A DNA stretch of 64,000 nt from Acanthornis magna (lineage: Eukaryota; Chordata; Aves; Passeriformes; Acanthizidae), in assembly GCA_036785705.1 (NCBI GenBank), contig JAWUZG010000173.1:3395001-3459000 (forward strand), written 5' to 3'. The position numbers and the translations under genes are program-made. A model generated the notes under the pieces. That model was not told the origin of the DNA. It did not search any database and saw only the letters and a program-made list of their open reading frames with translations. Numbering within the stretch: the stretch's first letter is position 1; every line of letters begins with the position of its first letter. This document shows positions 50,444 through 63,900 of the stretch, one piece after another.

Positions 50444-53400
50444 AACCCTCAAAAAGACATCTGAACGTCTGGCAGAGACACAAAAGGTTATAGTTCAGAT
50501 CACCAAGGACAGATAAGCACCTAAATCCTGTTTAGTCAGAGGGAATTGGTTGCCAACAGTATCTGTGAATCTGGATGTTATCCGCTATTCACTATAACTG
50601 ATATATTGAGCAAACCTAAGGTTTTCCACTGGTAAGGAAAGAATGAATAAAAACCTCGGCTCTGTTTTAACCCTGAATAAGATTTCTGTGAGGATTTAAA
50701 TGGAAGAGTCACATCTTCATCTTTGGTGTGTCATCAATTTTCCAGACCATAGGTTTGATGTACAGAAAAGTTGGTGCCACATTACAGAACAGCAGCAACT
50801 CTCTCCCACTCACAAGAAAATACAGCTGCTGTCACTGCCAGTTCCTCACGGCTTGATGTATGGGGTGTAATTTCATGTGGAAGGTACCACAGGAGCTAAC
50901 CACTAGTTTATGTTAGGAAACCTGCAAACAACCTCAATTTACCACTACCTGAAACAGCAGCAAACTGAGCCTGAGCATCTCAAGTTATCATTACAGGGAA
51001 ACATGTCAGCAGTTAAAAAAAGAAAGGGAGAGAAATAAATGTGGTTGCTGAGAGGTTTTTTTCCCATTGAATGAAATTACTTTATCCCTTTTTGAAAGTT
51101 TTTTTCTCAGTGAAGTAATGATACTTGAGGCTGGTAGCTGCAGACCAGGGCCCACTTGTATGAACAACTACCCTATATTTCTCTCGTTTGCTGTACTCCC
51201 TTTGTAAAAATGAGATTTATCCATTGACTTTAATTGAAACATATCTATCTGCAATGGTTCAAGATCAGCTCTATTCTTCTCTGAAATAATATGTGAAAAT
51301 TGAGTCTTTCTAGCTTTATTTAATGTATTCTGTTTTAAAAATCACATTATACTGGAGCCTGCTTTAAAACCCATTTATGTCATTACATTTCGGATTGCTC
51401 ACTAATGGAAGGCTTAAGCTGCCATTGGATTTTCTAACCGAAGAACAGTAGAAGACACATTAAGTTTTCTCTCTGGTTTTAACTTGATGGAAGAAACACA
51501 GTGGGAAAATGCACTAATGGTAGCATTTACTGGCAGTAATTTCTGTTTATTAAGGCATCTTGTCAAGTCGCATAAGCTAAGCTGGGTAGGGAATGTTCAG
51601 TATTTTTGTGGGAGAATTTTCAGGAAGGGATCAGGGATACACTACAGAGGAAATGGTTCGTAAGTGGTAGCAATCTACCTTATTGTTGTTAATTTGTATC
51701 ACATTATGGTGATGTCTCTTGTACGGGCAATAAATGCAACTCTCATCTACTTCCCTGTTCCCTTAAACACTAGATGGAATTTTAACATGAATTTTACACT
51801 GCAGTGTGTTCTGCCATCTGACATTGCACCAGGAACTGAGTCTGGATGTAGATATTAATGGTAGTCAGAAGTTTTCAGTACAGTCATTTTTCACCAGAAC
51901 CTGCTGATTCAGAAGACATGGAACTTTTCTGCAGTGAGAGCACTTTTGCTGATTGACGTTTTCCTTCATGTTTCTCATGTCTAGGATGAATTTTTTGCAC
52001 AATTTCTCTGTTCATCTGGCAGTCCATGCTGGAAAGCTGAAACCAGTGCCTAGTATTTGACTTTGTTCCATTAATGACACCTTGAAGGAAAATAGTGAGA
52101 ACTCATATCTTTACATCTGATGATTATAGGAAAAAGCAGAATGAGAACTGCTCTGCAGTTAGTGTTTTTTATTTATTCGTTCAAGATCAGTCCCAAAACA
52201 AAATATTTTTTTTCTACCTTTTCTTTCTGAGGGACTGATTCCATTCATGTTCTTCTCAATTCTTTATTTTTACTCTTTGGGAACATATTGCCTCATTATA
52301 TAGATTTCTGCATCAAGTCTTTGTCTCATTCTGATGCAAGAGGAAGAATTATAAAACTGAATATTCTCCAAAAAAAGCATCTGCCTTGCTCTGTTGCCAT
52401 TAACTCCACCTCACATATTTTGATTACTCTCTGCTCTTATCTAACAGCGGTAAGGGTTACAGTGAATAAGGAACAGTTCACTGTTTCTGCTCCAGCTGCC
52501 CTAGTAACTTGATCGTTTTTGTCCGGTCAAAATTTACATGGACTGGGCTTTTGTGTGTTTAATTTTCATACTAATAATACAGATTTAATTTAAACACTTG
52601 CGGTTTTAAGACTCTTCCTTTCTGATGCCTGTTATTCTTTGCTGTGGATTTCAGCTTCCATGGGTGAACAAAACACCCACCATTTTAGCAAAAAAAGACA
52701 GTACAGAAAACAATGTTATACCAGCATCCCAACCTATGCAGGAGATTCTGTATTTTTCTAGTACACCAGAATGTGTTTAACACGGACATAAGATTTAGCT
52801 TGCGTCGTTTCAGAGCCAATGCTCAATAAATAATACATTGTAACGCCTAAAAAATTAATAATTGCAGCTCACAGATTTTGCAGCATTCCGTCCTGAAACA
52901 AGTGGTAAAGCTTTTGCCCAATTCCTTAAAGGGTATGACAACGTGAAAATGGCTGCATTGGGCCACAACAAAGGTGTCTTTAGGCTGATGTCCTGTCAAT
53001 GCATCTAGTCTGTAATGGTTGTTTGGGGAAGAACAAAATAAAAGACTTTAAAACTTCTGCTTAGAAATCTTCACATCCCTGGCAGTATGAAGATAAGAGT
53101 GCATTTTTTGTGGGGTGAGATCTTTGATTTTACTGCAACCGGTTTTAAAAAATCAAAGTTTTTAATCTAACTACACTTTGCCATTTACAGTACCACGGGG
53201 CAATCATAAAAATAACTATAATCAATTTACAAAATCACCTTATTGTTCGAAAATTTGCCTTGTATCTCTAGGTACCTTCCCTTTACTCTTTAAATTACAT
53301 GAAGTACAGTAAAAAATATCCTGCATTAGACGTCACCCTTCTTCTCATACATCTTTTTGACCAAAATAAATGCTCCTCAGACACTTGTCTTGTATCTTCT

Positions 53401-53571
53401 GGTAAATATAACCTTCTGCCCCTGTGGATATTCAGCACTCAGATCTAACACAACACACAACACCTCAACAATTGGAAAGGGGAAATCCCTCTGAGGTCAG
53501 TGTGAGGCAGGTCACTCACATTCTCCTCCAGAGAAGGGTTTTGGTCTCCGTCTCATCAAGTTAGCTACATG
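50444..53571. other. Intron 1 segment, nothing recognised
   Basis: About 3.1 kb of AT-rich DNA without a recognised repeat or exon. Conservation cannot be judged from one sequence. Confidence 0.5.
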
Positions 53572-53838
53572 TCACAGAATGACAGAATATACTGAGTTGG
53601 AAGGCACCCACAGGGGTGATAGAGTCCAACTCCTGTGCCTGCACAGGCACCCTGACAATCCCACCCTGTGCCTGAGAACATTTGTCCAAATGCTCCTGGA
53701 GCTCTGACAGCCTCAGGGCTGTGCCCATTCCCTGGGAGTCTGTTCAGTGCCTATCACCCTCTGGGGAAAGAACCTTTTCCTGATATCCAACCTAACCCTC
53801 TTCTGCCATTCTTGTAATCATGGATCACTGCTGGCTAA
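53572..53838 (-). mobile_element. CR1 LINE 3'-end fragment
   Basis: Reverse-complement CR1 terminus: CACAGAATGACAGAATATAC, GAGTTGGAAGGCACCCACAG, GAGTCCAACTCCTGTGCCTG, CCTGTGCCTGAGAACATTTG, then AACCTTTTCCTGATATCCAACC. Confidence 0.9.
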
Positions 53839-54991
53839 GATCATCTCTCTACCAACATCAAACCACCTCCCTTACCTTTGACATATTAGTTGTTTGGATA
53901 TTTTGGTTCACACTGATGTGAAGCGTTTAAAGGTAACAAATCTTTTTTCATCATTCTGACTCCCTTTGTTTGGTTCAGGTGAACAAACCCAGCACTTATT
54001 TATTCTAGAACATACCATGATCTATATGCAGCACATGTAGATAAAATAAACACAAACAAAACAAAGGAAATATCTTCCATACTGCAATCACATAGTCCTT
54101 TGTGACCTGGAAAACTGTCACCTATCTGATTGAAAAAGTTTTCTTAGTAAATTGTAGGAAAACACACTCGGAAATGCAACATATTTCGTTCAAAACCATA
54201 AAGGCTGCAGATGGGCTGGCTATGAGTTCGTGATTTGTGTATGAATCTCCCTCAGGTTCTCCCCCTAACCCTCTCACCCCAAGTAGATCATAAACAAAAG
54301 GTATTTTAAATTCTCCTTGTTTTGTACAAAACTATGCTTTCCATATGGAAGCTTCTCCCTGCAAAGCAAAAAGCTTTATAAAGTCTCTGAGAGCTAAAGC
54401 ATGCAGTATTTTAGGAAACCAAACCTTCCTTTGCAGAACTAAGATTAATCGAGTATCTGATTACAGATGTTATCCTTATAAATGTCATACATTAAACTAA
54501 TATTTTCTCTGCCTGAAACTGAGAATACAGTGGAAAAGTTTCCAAAAGAACCTTCCATTTCGTTGATTCAATACTTTCACTAAAAACATGGTTTAAAATC
54601 AAAGAGGTTTTTTACATTTTCCATGTTTGAATCTTGTTCCAGAAGATCTCTCATATGATGTCTAAAAATATTTTCTAGTTCATAGCCTAAATTAGTTAAT
54701 AGCTAACATCTCTCATCCTTTTCACAGCAACTTTTTTGTTTAATTTTAATATCTTTTCAGTTTTTCATTCTTTCTGACCTTGAGTCATTAAACTTGCAGA
54801 AACTGAACACAGATGAAATTTTTCTCAGACTGCATTTAGAGACTTTCTAAGATCTTTTCTCCTCCTAATATACTCCATAATTATTGGTGTCTCCAGTAAT
54901 TCAAAGTTGCTGTGAGTGCTAGAGCATAGTTCAAAGAGCTCATTAGATTTTTGAATTAAAATACCCCTCTGTCCTTGCCTCCTAGTATGCA
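53839..54991. other. Intron 1 segment between two CR1 copies
   Basis: AT-rich, with no gene or further repeat recognised. Confidence 0.5.
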
Positions 54992-55765
54992 CAGAATAAC
55001 AGGATGACAAAATATTCTGAGTTGGAAGGAAGCCACAAGGGTCTTTGAGTCCAGCTCCTGGTCCTGCACAGGATCATCCCCAAAAATCCTACCTTGTACC
55101 TGAGAGCTTTGTCAAAACGCTTCTGGAACTCTGTCAGTCTTGGTGCTGTGACCATTCCCTGGGGAGATGTTCCAGTGCCCAAACACTCTCTGAGGGAGGA
55201 ACTTTTTCACAATATCCAACCTAAGCCTCCCCCAACACAACTTCAGGCCATTCCCTCAGTCCTGTCACTGTCACCACAGAGCAGCGATCAGTGCCTGCCC
55301 CTCCTCTTCCCCTCACGAGGAAACTGTGACTGCAGTGAGGTCTGACCTCAGTCTCCTCCAGCTGGACAGACCAAGTGTCCTCAGCCTCTCCTAACGTGGC
55401 TTCTTCTCAAGATCTTTCACCATCCTCATGTCCCTCCTTTGGACACTCTCTAATGGCCTAACATCCTTCCTATTTTGTGGCACCCAAAACTGCACACAGG
55501 ACTCGAGGTGAGGCCATCCCAGCCCAGAGCAGAGCAGGACAATCCCTCCCTTGCCTGGCTGGCCATGCTGGGCCTGATGCCCCAGGACAGGGATGTCCCT
55601 CCTGGCTCTAGGGCACTGCTGCCTCATGTCCAACTTGCCACTGAGCAGGGCCCCCAGGTTCCTTTCCCTGGCACTGCTTTCCAGCCTTTCATTCCTCATT
55701 CTGTCTGTACATGCAGAATCCAGCACTTTCCCTCTTTGAACTTCACTGGGTTGGTGTCTGTTGGT
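54992..55765 (-). mobile_element. CR1 LINE fragment, longest copy here (RT C-terminus plus 3' UTR)
   Basis: The left end shows the reverse-complement terminus (AGAATAACAGGATGACAAAA, then GAGTTGGAAGGAAGCCACAA). The right part, read on the minus strand, encodes recognisable CR1 ORF2 C-terminal residues. These include RERNLGALLSGKLDMRQQCP, HLESCVQFWVPQNRKDVRPL and ESVQRRDMRMVKDLE. At about 770 bases it is the most complete copy in the window. It is 5'-truncated and frame-damaged, and cannot move by itself. Confidence 0.93.
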
Positions 55766-58711
55766 TAAGATTCAATGGAGAGAAGAATAACTGCAAATGA
55801 TAATTTATCTGATGAACCAATCTAAAGATTCATCAGTGGTTGTAAGGACGTTTGTCATTTTTCCAAGCTAACGAAATAAAAGTCAGCATTCCAGTCTTCA
55901 GGCATGGACTTTTGAAAAGACAATACATTTTAGAAGATGACTCCTAAGGTGCTGGGAGTGCAAAACCACCAGAAAGACCACAATTGTTCAAACTCTTTAG
56001 TATTTCAGAAATAAATTAGTGGAAATATAATGGTTGTCTAGTTACTGAAATAGTCTGATTTTGAGAAAATATCATTTGTATATATTTATTAATATGCAAA
56101 TGCTTTATTAAAAAAACAAAACCAGAGATGTTCAACATACCCTGGTCATGTTTTAGAAAGTTATTTAATTTTGTAAATAAATAGAGGTAAGGTGGCCTGT
56201 TAAATTTTTGAATAAAAATTATTTATCTCTTCCATGACAATGTGCCCTATTCACTCTTTGCTTTTAGACTCAGTACTTTCTTTGCCACGTTCTCTATGTT
56301 AATAATACCTATATGCTTTCTTCTTTTCTCATGAACCTCATGAACTAATCTTCAAATCCACTGACTTTACCATATTACATTTTTTAATGTCCGTCTTTCT
56401 ATGTCTCATTGAAACCTCAATGTTTATAAGAAACATGACTTAAGGATCCATTGGAAGGATGGACCTCAATTAAAATGATGTGAATCAACCATATGGAATC
56501 ACTGATCTCTGAGTTGCAACTACCACGGTAATTTTTTTTGAGTGTTTAAAGTTTAGGATTGTGTGATGAGGGTAAAGATTCTTTTGGAAACAGATTTATT
56601 ATACCATCACACCAGCACCCAAGAGAGTATGAATATGTGGAAGCTCTTGGGTGAATAAAAAGAGATAGGAAGCTCAGGATAAGATATTCACGTCAGGGAT
56701 ACTATTAACATAACAAATATTGTGTAAGTTTGCAATGTACTCTCCAACCTTGAAAAATAGGTAGAGGACTGCTTTCAAAGTTTGCGGTATAAATAAAATT
56801 TAGAACAAATTAGAAGGAGGCTGAGGTCCTATTCTGTCTCCTCTCACAGCTGCAGGCATGTCGAAACATTTCTCCTATTTTCTTGTGAGTCCACTCACAC
56901 ATATATATTTTTAAGATTGTTATTTTCTTTTGATGAAATTCAGTGTTGCTGTTCTGGTCAAAGGGATGTTTCAGGAAAAATATATGACCTCTGGCTTTTT
57001 TAAGCATGGCATTTCCTATTTGGTGGTTAATAAAATATTGTTAGGAGGGATTTAGGAATTTTATTGAAAGTAGAAGACAGGACTAAGTTAATAATTCAAA
57101 GAAAACATGTATGTTTCAATGCCAGCATAGGTAACATGTCCACCTTTCTAGATAGTTAATGAGCATTGGATAAACATGTTTGGAAACAAAGAAAAACTAA
57201 ATGCAGGATCTGAACCCCTTTCTTGTTTTAAAAAACAGGAGAATTTTAAAGTTGCATAGTTACTCATGCATATCAGGCTTACATTTGCTCAGCTGGGGCA
57301 ACCTGCATTTGCTTAGCCACAGATGGATATAAAGAAGATGCTTTTCATCTGAAACAATGATCCTTTTACTTATCATAGTTGCAGTGTGATGTACATGTCC
57401 CATTTAAATGAAATGATCTTCACAGCATCATAAAATATTCATTAAAAACTTCCAGTCAACTTGCAATTCAGAATGTTTCACAATATCTGCTATGGATTAA
57501 AAGGGTTTTGTTTGGTTTGATTTGGTTTTTTAACCATTTCTTAACCAACACAGCTTTCACATGAATATATTTATTCAAATATGTCTTACCAATTTATTCT
57601 ATTTTCACACCTGCTTTAAAGCCTCATTTCGTGCTTTGTGTGTAGCATAAATTAGAGTTTATGCTATTATGTCCACCTAATTTATAGATCTGTAAAAATT
57701 TGATGTAGTATAATTTGGATTTCCAAAAGAAAAATGTCACAAAAATATCCAATGACTGTTTGTATTTGTTAGGCGTCAGTGTTAATTTATATGAAAAAAA
57801 TGTAATGGATGAGGAAAACCATGGGACCAAGGAGAATATTTTCAACACACGGCATGAAACACCAGTACCATTCTTGTGTTAGTTTTCAAAAATAATTCGC
57901 TGTGGAAAATGACTTTGGGGCTGATGTTAGTAGCAATGAAGAAGCCAGTGTATTCCAGCTGAGGTAGCTCTCCTGCTGGGGAGCCCAGATAGGGTTGGTT
58001 ATAGGCAGGTCTAATTCCCAAGGCTCCAGCTGAGCCATGTGATTTCATGCCAGTGGTGATTGAATGTCTTTTACCTCTGGGAAGCATTCCACCAACTTTC
58101 AACCCTCATTCACAACGAATTTCTGCACGCCCAGCAGCCAAGTCTGTGGAATACCTGGTAAAACTGGACAAAAACCCTTTGTTGCACATCAGATGTTTTG
58201 AGACTTCCGCGTCTTTCATCCTCGTGGAATAAAGAACTTTTATTTTATAGCCACAAAGCAGTTGTTTCTTTCCCTTAGGGGAAGTGACCAGCTGTGCCTG
58301 CTCTGAAAATACTTTCTCCATTCATATATAGTTGGGTATAACACAAAATGCAAATTCTTATTTTCAGAAAAACACAGAGGAAGATGGGTTGCAATTCCCA
58401 CTATTTACACACCAGTTTCCTTATCTTGCATTGTAATTCAGTGATTAAAAAGATCAGTGCACCTTAATTTTTTCTGTAGCTTGTTCCTGGGAGAGGTGAC
58501 AAAGACTAAAGAGGCCAAAGAATTTGCTTCCCCTGGTGATTAGGAGGAGCCTGTGACAAAGGGCTCTCAGGAAAGTAATTGTGGGACAAAATGGATGTAG
58601 AAGGAAGCTTTTATTCACCATTTTCCCAAGCAGATGATCGTAAGGTGTTCTCATTTCATTACTTTGAGTCCTTCCTTTTTCAAATTCTGTACCTCTCCAG
58701 GTTAATTTTAT
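55766..58711. other. Intron 1 segment
   Basis: AT-rich. The only distinctive part is 58060-58233, which has several CpG dinucleotides and an AATAAA at 58228-58233. It could be a decayed LTR-like insert, but no family is recognised. Confidence 0.45.
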
Positions 58712-58850
58712 ACATAATCATAGGAACATAGAACCATCCAGATTGGAAAAGATGTCTAAGATCATCAAGTCCAGCCATTAATCCAGCCCTGCAAAGGCCT
58801 CCTCTAAACCATATTCCCACATACGCATTCCTTTTGAACACTTCCACTTT
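58712..58850 (-). mobile_element. CR1 LINE 3'-end fragment
   Basis: ATAATCATAGGAACATAGAACC, GATTGGAAAAGATGTCTAAG, ATCATCAAGTCCAGCCATTA and CCAGCCCTGCAAAGGCCTCC match the reverse-complement CR1 3' terminus. The right boundary is uncertain. Confidence 0.82.
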
Positions 58851-60904
58851 TACATGCTAGAGTAGAAAACTTGATGTTTAATAGAATATGATGTTTTCAA
58901 ATTATTTCAGTCCTCTTGGATGCTGCGGATTTGATGAGGACATAAATGATGTATTGACTAGTGGCTGTCTCAGGTGAGAGGAAAAATGTTTTCTACAAGT
59001 TCTGCCTGTCCTCTGAGAATTTTCTGTTTCAATTCCAACTACAGATTTTGTGACACAGGCATAGCTCCAAAAGGAAACTGAAAGAGATCAGATACCGAAT
59101 AGTTTGGGGTGTTTTTTAAAGCAAAAAATGTTTGGCAAGAGAAAGCAGCAGGTAGTGAAGGAAAATTAATTTGTGGTACAGGGCCTCAGAAAGCTGGAAA
59201 TGTGTAGGCATAAAACCATATGAACAAAAACCCTATGAGCTGCCCCAGCTTCTATGAGCAAACTAGGCAAATCACATCAGGCATCAATTTATTCTTCATA
59301 AACCACTAATGGTAATCAGATGGAGGTGGCTGAAAATCTGTCATGATTAAAAAAAAAACCCAAAAAACCCCAGGTGTCCTGGAAATAAAAGTGTCCAGAC
59401 GTGCACAGTACTTAGAAGTAATGCATCTGAAAATAGACAATACAGAAGACATGAGTGTGACTCCATGTAGATTTATTGCCCTATAATATATATAGACTGA
59501 ATGAGCTTTTTCTTACACAGTTACCCTCTCTGGGTATCTATGAATTTATAATGCAACTTCTTAGCATTTATATTTGTCTACACTAAAGATGCAATAATTT
59601 ATTAACATGGTAATAAATGTTTAATACTTCTTTTCTGTATCATTTTAAAAAACTATCTCCCTTGACTCTGTTTCTTGAAAATATGAGAAGGACAAACATT
59701 AAACTAAAACAATGCTGTTTGAAAAATTGAGGTATTTATATGCATATTTTTTAAAACATCTCACATCTTGTTCATAGCCTCTGTCGTGGATGTGGTTGAA
59801 AATAGTTAAGACGTTCAAGACATAAGGCCAAATCTTATGTTGGATTTCATGTAATGTGACTTGTGTTTTAGGTGGGATATTTTTTAAACAAATATCATGT
59901 AGTAGCTAAAGATGAATTTTAATTCCAGGAAAAAAAAAAAACCAACAAAAAATTAAGCAGTATTTTAGCAATTCTGTTTGACCCTTCTTTTTGTCCTCAC
60001 TGCTTCTATTTAATTAAAATTTACACATTTCACTTTTGAAAGACTTTTATTCACAACTTTCATTTTTTGGTAGGTACATTTACTTTTCAAATTACTTGAA
60101 ATTCAAACTTCTGAGGAAAAACAACAAAAATAATGTAATTCCCATGTTCTTCTGATTGCTGATGATATTACTATGATCACTGAAATCCAAGTTTACTTTC
60201 ATGATTATTCAAGGGCAATGAACTTCAGACGGCACGTTGGGCAGGATATGGTTGACAGGATGTGAAAGTTTGTGTCTTTCTACATAAATTATAATTTCAG
60301 TTTCAGCCTGCCACCTGTTCCAAATGATAGAATGCAGTTTTCCTGAAGCTTCATGTAACTTTCCTAAAATTTCTGGAAACAAATAATGTTCAGTCATAAA
60401 ACAGTCTCTTCAGAAAAAAGGTGCTCTAGGCAGTTAAGAAGATCCCTCGTCTGTTGCATCAAGTTTAATGAGCTAGGCACTCCTAAGTACACCAGAAATC
60501 AAATTATCCACTCCAGTTAGTGGCATTTTGTAGCATCATGAAAACTTTTATGAATCAGTCTTGTAAATAATGTTTTATAGTTTTGTCACAACAATTTTCA
60601 TCTGTAGGCAATATCAGACTAACAGTATCGACTAAATGTTAAAACTGTGTAAGATTCTAACACAAGAACTGATACAATGATATTTAAAAATTAAGAAATT
60701 AAGATAAGGGGTTTATTTCACGTTTTTCTTCATTTATCAGTTCTGAGTTATCAATGTAGTGGCAATGCATTGTTGCAGAAGTAGACATAAACTTTGGACT
60801 CACATTCTGAGCTGATACTTGAATGAATTCCCGGTGTATTCTTCCTGTTTCTCTTTAATAATGGTGATATAATTCTTTCTTCCCTCTCTGTTTCTCCTCT
60901 CCAG
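58851..60904. other. 3' end of intron 1
   Basis: AT-rich with short A/C-rich runs (near 59348 and 59929). It ends in the pyrimidine-rich stretch TTTCTTCCCTCTCTGTTTCTCC before the exon 2 acceptor. Confidence 0.6.
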
Positions 60905-60961
60905 CAATGACAATGCAGTTCATTAGTCATCGATTCCCTGACTACCATGATCCAACTATAG
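60905..60961 (+). CDS. RIT2: RIT2 (Rin) coding exon 2
   Basis: This 57-base exon completes codon 35 (Ala) and encodes residues 36-53, [18 protein letters not shown], plus the first base of the next codon. This is the helix after the P-loop and the start of switch I. Thr52 in HDPTI corresponds to Ras Thr35, which contacts Mg2+ and effectors, and the full effector motif would finish in exon 3 (outside the window). The acceptor is CTCTCCAG|CA and the donor ATAG|GTGAGT; both introns are phase 1, so skipping this exon would keep frame. FPDYHDPTI fits RIT2, whereas I recall RIT1 with FPEDHDPTI. Arg44 is where I recall human RIT2 having Gln and RIT1 having Arg; that comparison is from memory. Confidence 0.95.
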
Positions 60962-63900
60962 GTGAGTAGAAATTATTCTCTCCTTCATTTCTTTCAGTCT
61001 CTCTGCCTATGTGAGATTATAAAACAGTGAGATGCTGCTTCTAAAAGGCACTTAGATAGGAGCAAGATTTGCAAACTTTAGGTTACACTTTAAATTTGTG
61101 ATGACAATTAAATTATGCCATGGTCTTACCACAGACGCTTCATTCTGAAATGATCTGTACAAAAATCTCTTTGAAAAAGAGGATCCTGGATTCATGCATT
61201 GAAATGATCAATGTCGTGCTATTATAACCACAGAATATAAAACAAAATTACTAAATTTATTAATAAAATTTAAAATTAAAAAGCTCCAATGTAGAGTGGG
61301 CTGTGTGTGTTTGTTTGTTTTTTAAGTTCTGTTATTTTAGTACTATTTTCCATTATTAAAGTCTTAGCTGACCTTCTCTAGAAACATCAAATGACTACTC
61401 AATTTAACAGAGTTTGCTCTGGGATTACATATTCTGCTAACTGCATTGAGTTTACCAAAACTATAAACTTTGCTAATAACAGAAATTCACACATATCTTC
61501 AATACACTTTATTACAATACATTTTTTTATCTGAAATAAACTTTAAATGCTGATCTGTCATTTAAGAGTGTTTTTATTACTTAGTTTAACTTATACTTGC
61601 ATTTATACAGACTACCCATGTGCCATTTGGAATTATAACAAGGGGAAGATGGCAGAATCTGGGCCCAATAAGTGGAGAAGACACTAAAACTATCAATATG
61701 TAAAAAAGATCACTTTGGGGGAAAAAACCCACCGCCACTCAGCCAAAAAAGTTTTTGTTTTCTTTGAAATTTTCAAATATTTCAAACTCACCTTTAACTT
61801 CTATAAAATCACTGCATTGTTAAATAGAGGAGGTAATGACAGTTTTTCTTTCTATTTATTATTTCTATATTATTCTGCATTTCCTGGATGCCAACTCTTG
61901 GTAAATTGTCATAACTTTAATAATGGAAAAATGTATAAACTCTTCATGTCATTAGTTATTTTATAACTCTTACGAAAATTGCAAAATATCAATGGGATGT
62001 GTCAGCTCTAAAGAAGGCAAAAATACTATGGAATTGCTGTAAATTCATTTGCTGCACTAAGAAAAAAAATGAAATCATTAAATCTAATTGGAAAAGAGGA
62101 ACATTATTATTTATTGACACCATTAAGTTATGTACATATATTCATCTTTATTATTAGCCATCTACCTGCCATCAGTATTTATCCCTATATTGTATCTCAT
62201 CATAATCTTAACTTATTGGTCTCTTGACACCACCACAATATGAATAATAGATAATCATAAAGAGAAGGAAAGCTTATGATGCATTCTAAGTACATACTGC
62301 AGGAATGCCTAGAGGACCTAATCAGGATGAAGGTCTCCTTGAGTGAGAAAAAGCTTCTACTCAGTAAAACCAACACTAAAGAAGGAAAAAGAGAGCAGGG
62401 AAATATTGAATTCCATTTCACTCAGCTGGCTAGACACAGAACTGGAAGTACAAGTTTTTGTCTTCCACACTTCTGTTTCTCAGGACGTGCTGAGGACATC
62501 CTAAAAAAAGTTTTGTTACCTTCTGGATTCTAAAACGCGTACTAAACAGAAGAGAATAATCTTGGGCTGATGTATGCATGTTTCCTCTTAGGTAAATTTG
62601 TGGTATGACCCCTTAAAATTGGACATAAAACCAAAAAATCAAATAGAAGGAATTACTTGTTGCCATGTGTATAATAACAAAAAATATTTTTCAAATGTCA
62701 GTCCACTGAAAAAATTTTTACCATTGAAATTTTTTTTACTATTTTTGCACTACTGGTCTCAACACACAATTAATCTGTTTATTTATACATCCACTGGTAG
62801 AGATGTTTTTACTATTTAGACCATCATCTTAAGAAAAATGAGGAGATCCAAAGTGAACACGCCCAGGGCCAAGATTATGCTGACGTCAGGAAATACCAGA
62901 GAAAAGGTTGTTCCTCAAAAGTCATGAGGAGCTGGACACAAATGCTTTGTGTCATGGCGAAGTTATCATCTTAGACCAAAACAGTGACCTGTCTAGTCAG
63001 AGTTTTGCTTCTCATTGTAACCCAGCAGCAGATGAGGTAGAAATTAAAAAACAGGCCACATACGAAATCTATATTCAAGCTGGCTAAGTGACAAAGCAGA
63101 GAATTAAACAGAGTTTTTCTTCTCCGTCTGAGATCCCTGACCTCTCTGGCTATCAGTTTATTACCTTTCCCTTGTGCCATACATTTTAGGTCACTTTAAT
63201 TCCTCACCAATTTTTATCTTGTTCATGGAACTCATGGACGGTCCTGAACTGTTCTGGGCCCACTGGCATCACTCTTCTGTGTACTTCTTTGGATGTAGCT
63301 AGTTCTGCGTACCTCTGGTTTAATTTGTCTTTGGGTAATTTAAAGGGACAGAGGTTTCTGTAGAGGTCACTGAATGGGTGATGCTGTCTGGAAAAAACAA
63401 AAAATATCTGTAGCATGTTTAAATGACAATCCACAGTTTTCCAGTGTTAACCAACCTGCTGAATCTATAATTCTTCACCTAAGCTTTAAGAAAAAGTGTA
63501 CTGTTTAATTTGCTTTATATAAGAATCTTATAAATACCTACCTATTTTTTTTCTGATGTCCTTGCACTACCTATTCCATTCTCTGTGTTTTCTGTGGTAT
63601 GAAGTTGTGGTGACAGTGGACACAATACTTAATTGTGAACATTTAACCCAGATTTAAATAGGTAGTACTGAAAGAATTAATGCTATGCCTCCTTGCACTT
63701 GATGAGGCTTTTCTAAACAGCTCTCCTAAAACAAAGAGATGGGCAGGGGGTAATGAAATAGAGGGGCCTCTCTAAACAGCACCATTGTCCCTGAAATCCA
63801 AGAAGTCTATCACTTTCCGTTTTATGGGCAAGTTGTTGATGACTTGGGGCTACCAAAATATTGGTAGTCTGTCAATTTTAAGTTTTCGTTATATACTCTA

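Larger units (their letters stand above)
10411..60904 (+). other. RIT2: RIT2 intron 1 (about 50.5 kb)
   Basis: The intron runs from GTAAGT at 10411 to the pyrimidine-rich acceptor TTTCTCCTCTCCAG ending at 60904. It is phase 1. Its content is listed separately: CR1 LINE fragments on both strands, one ERV-like fragment, simple repeats, a perfect inverted repeat, and two exon-like segments of uncertain status. No second gene nested in the intron could be supported. Confidence 0.93.
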
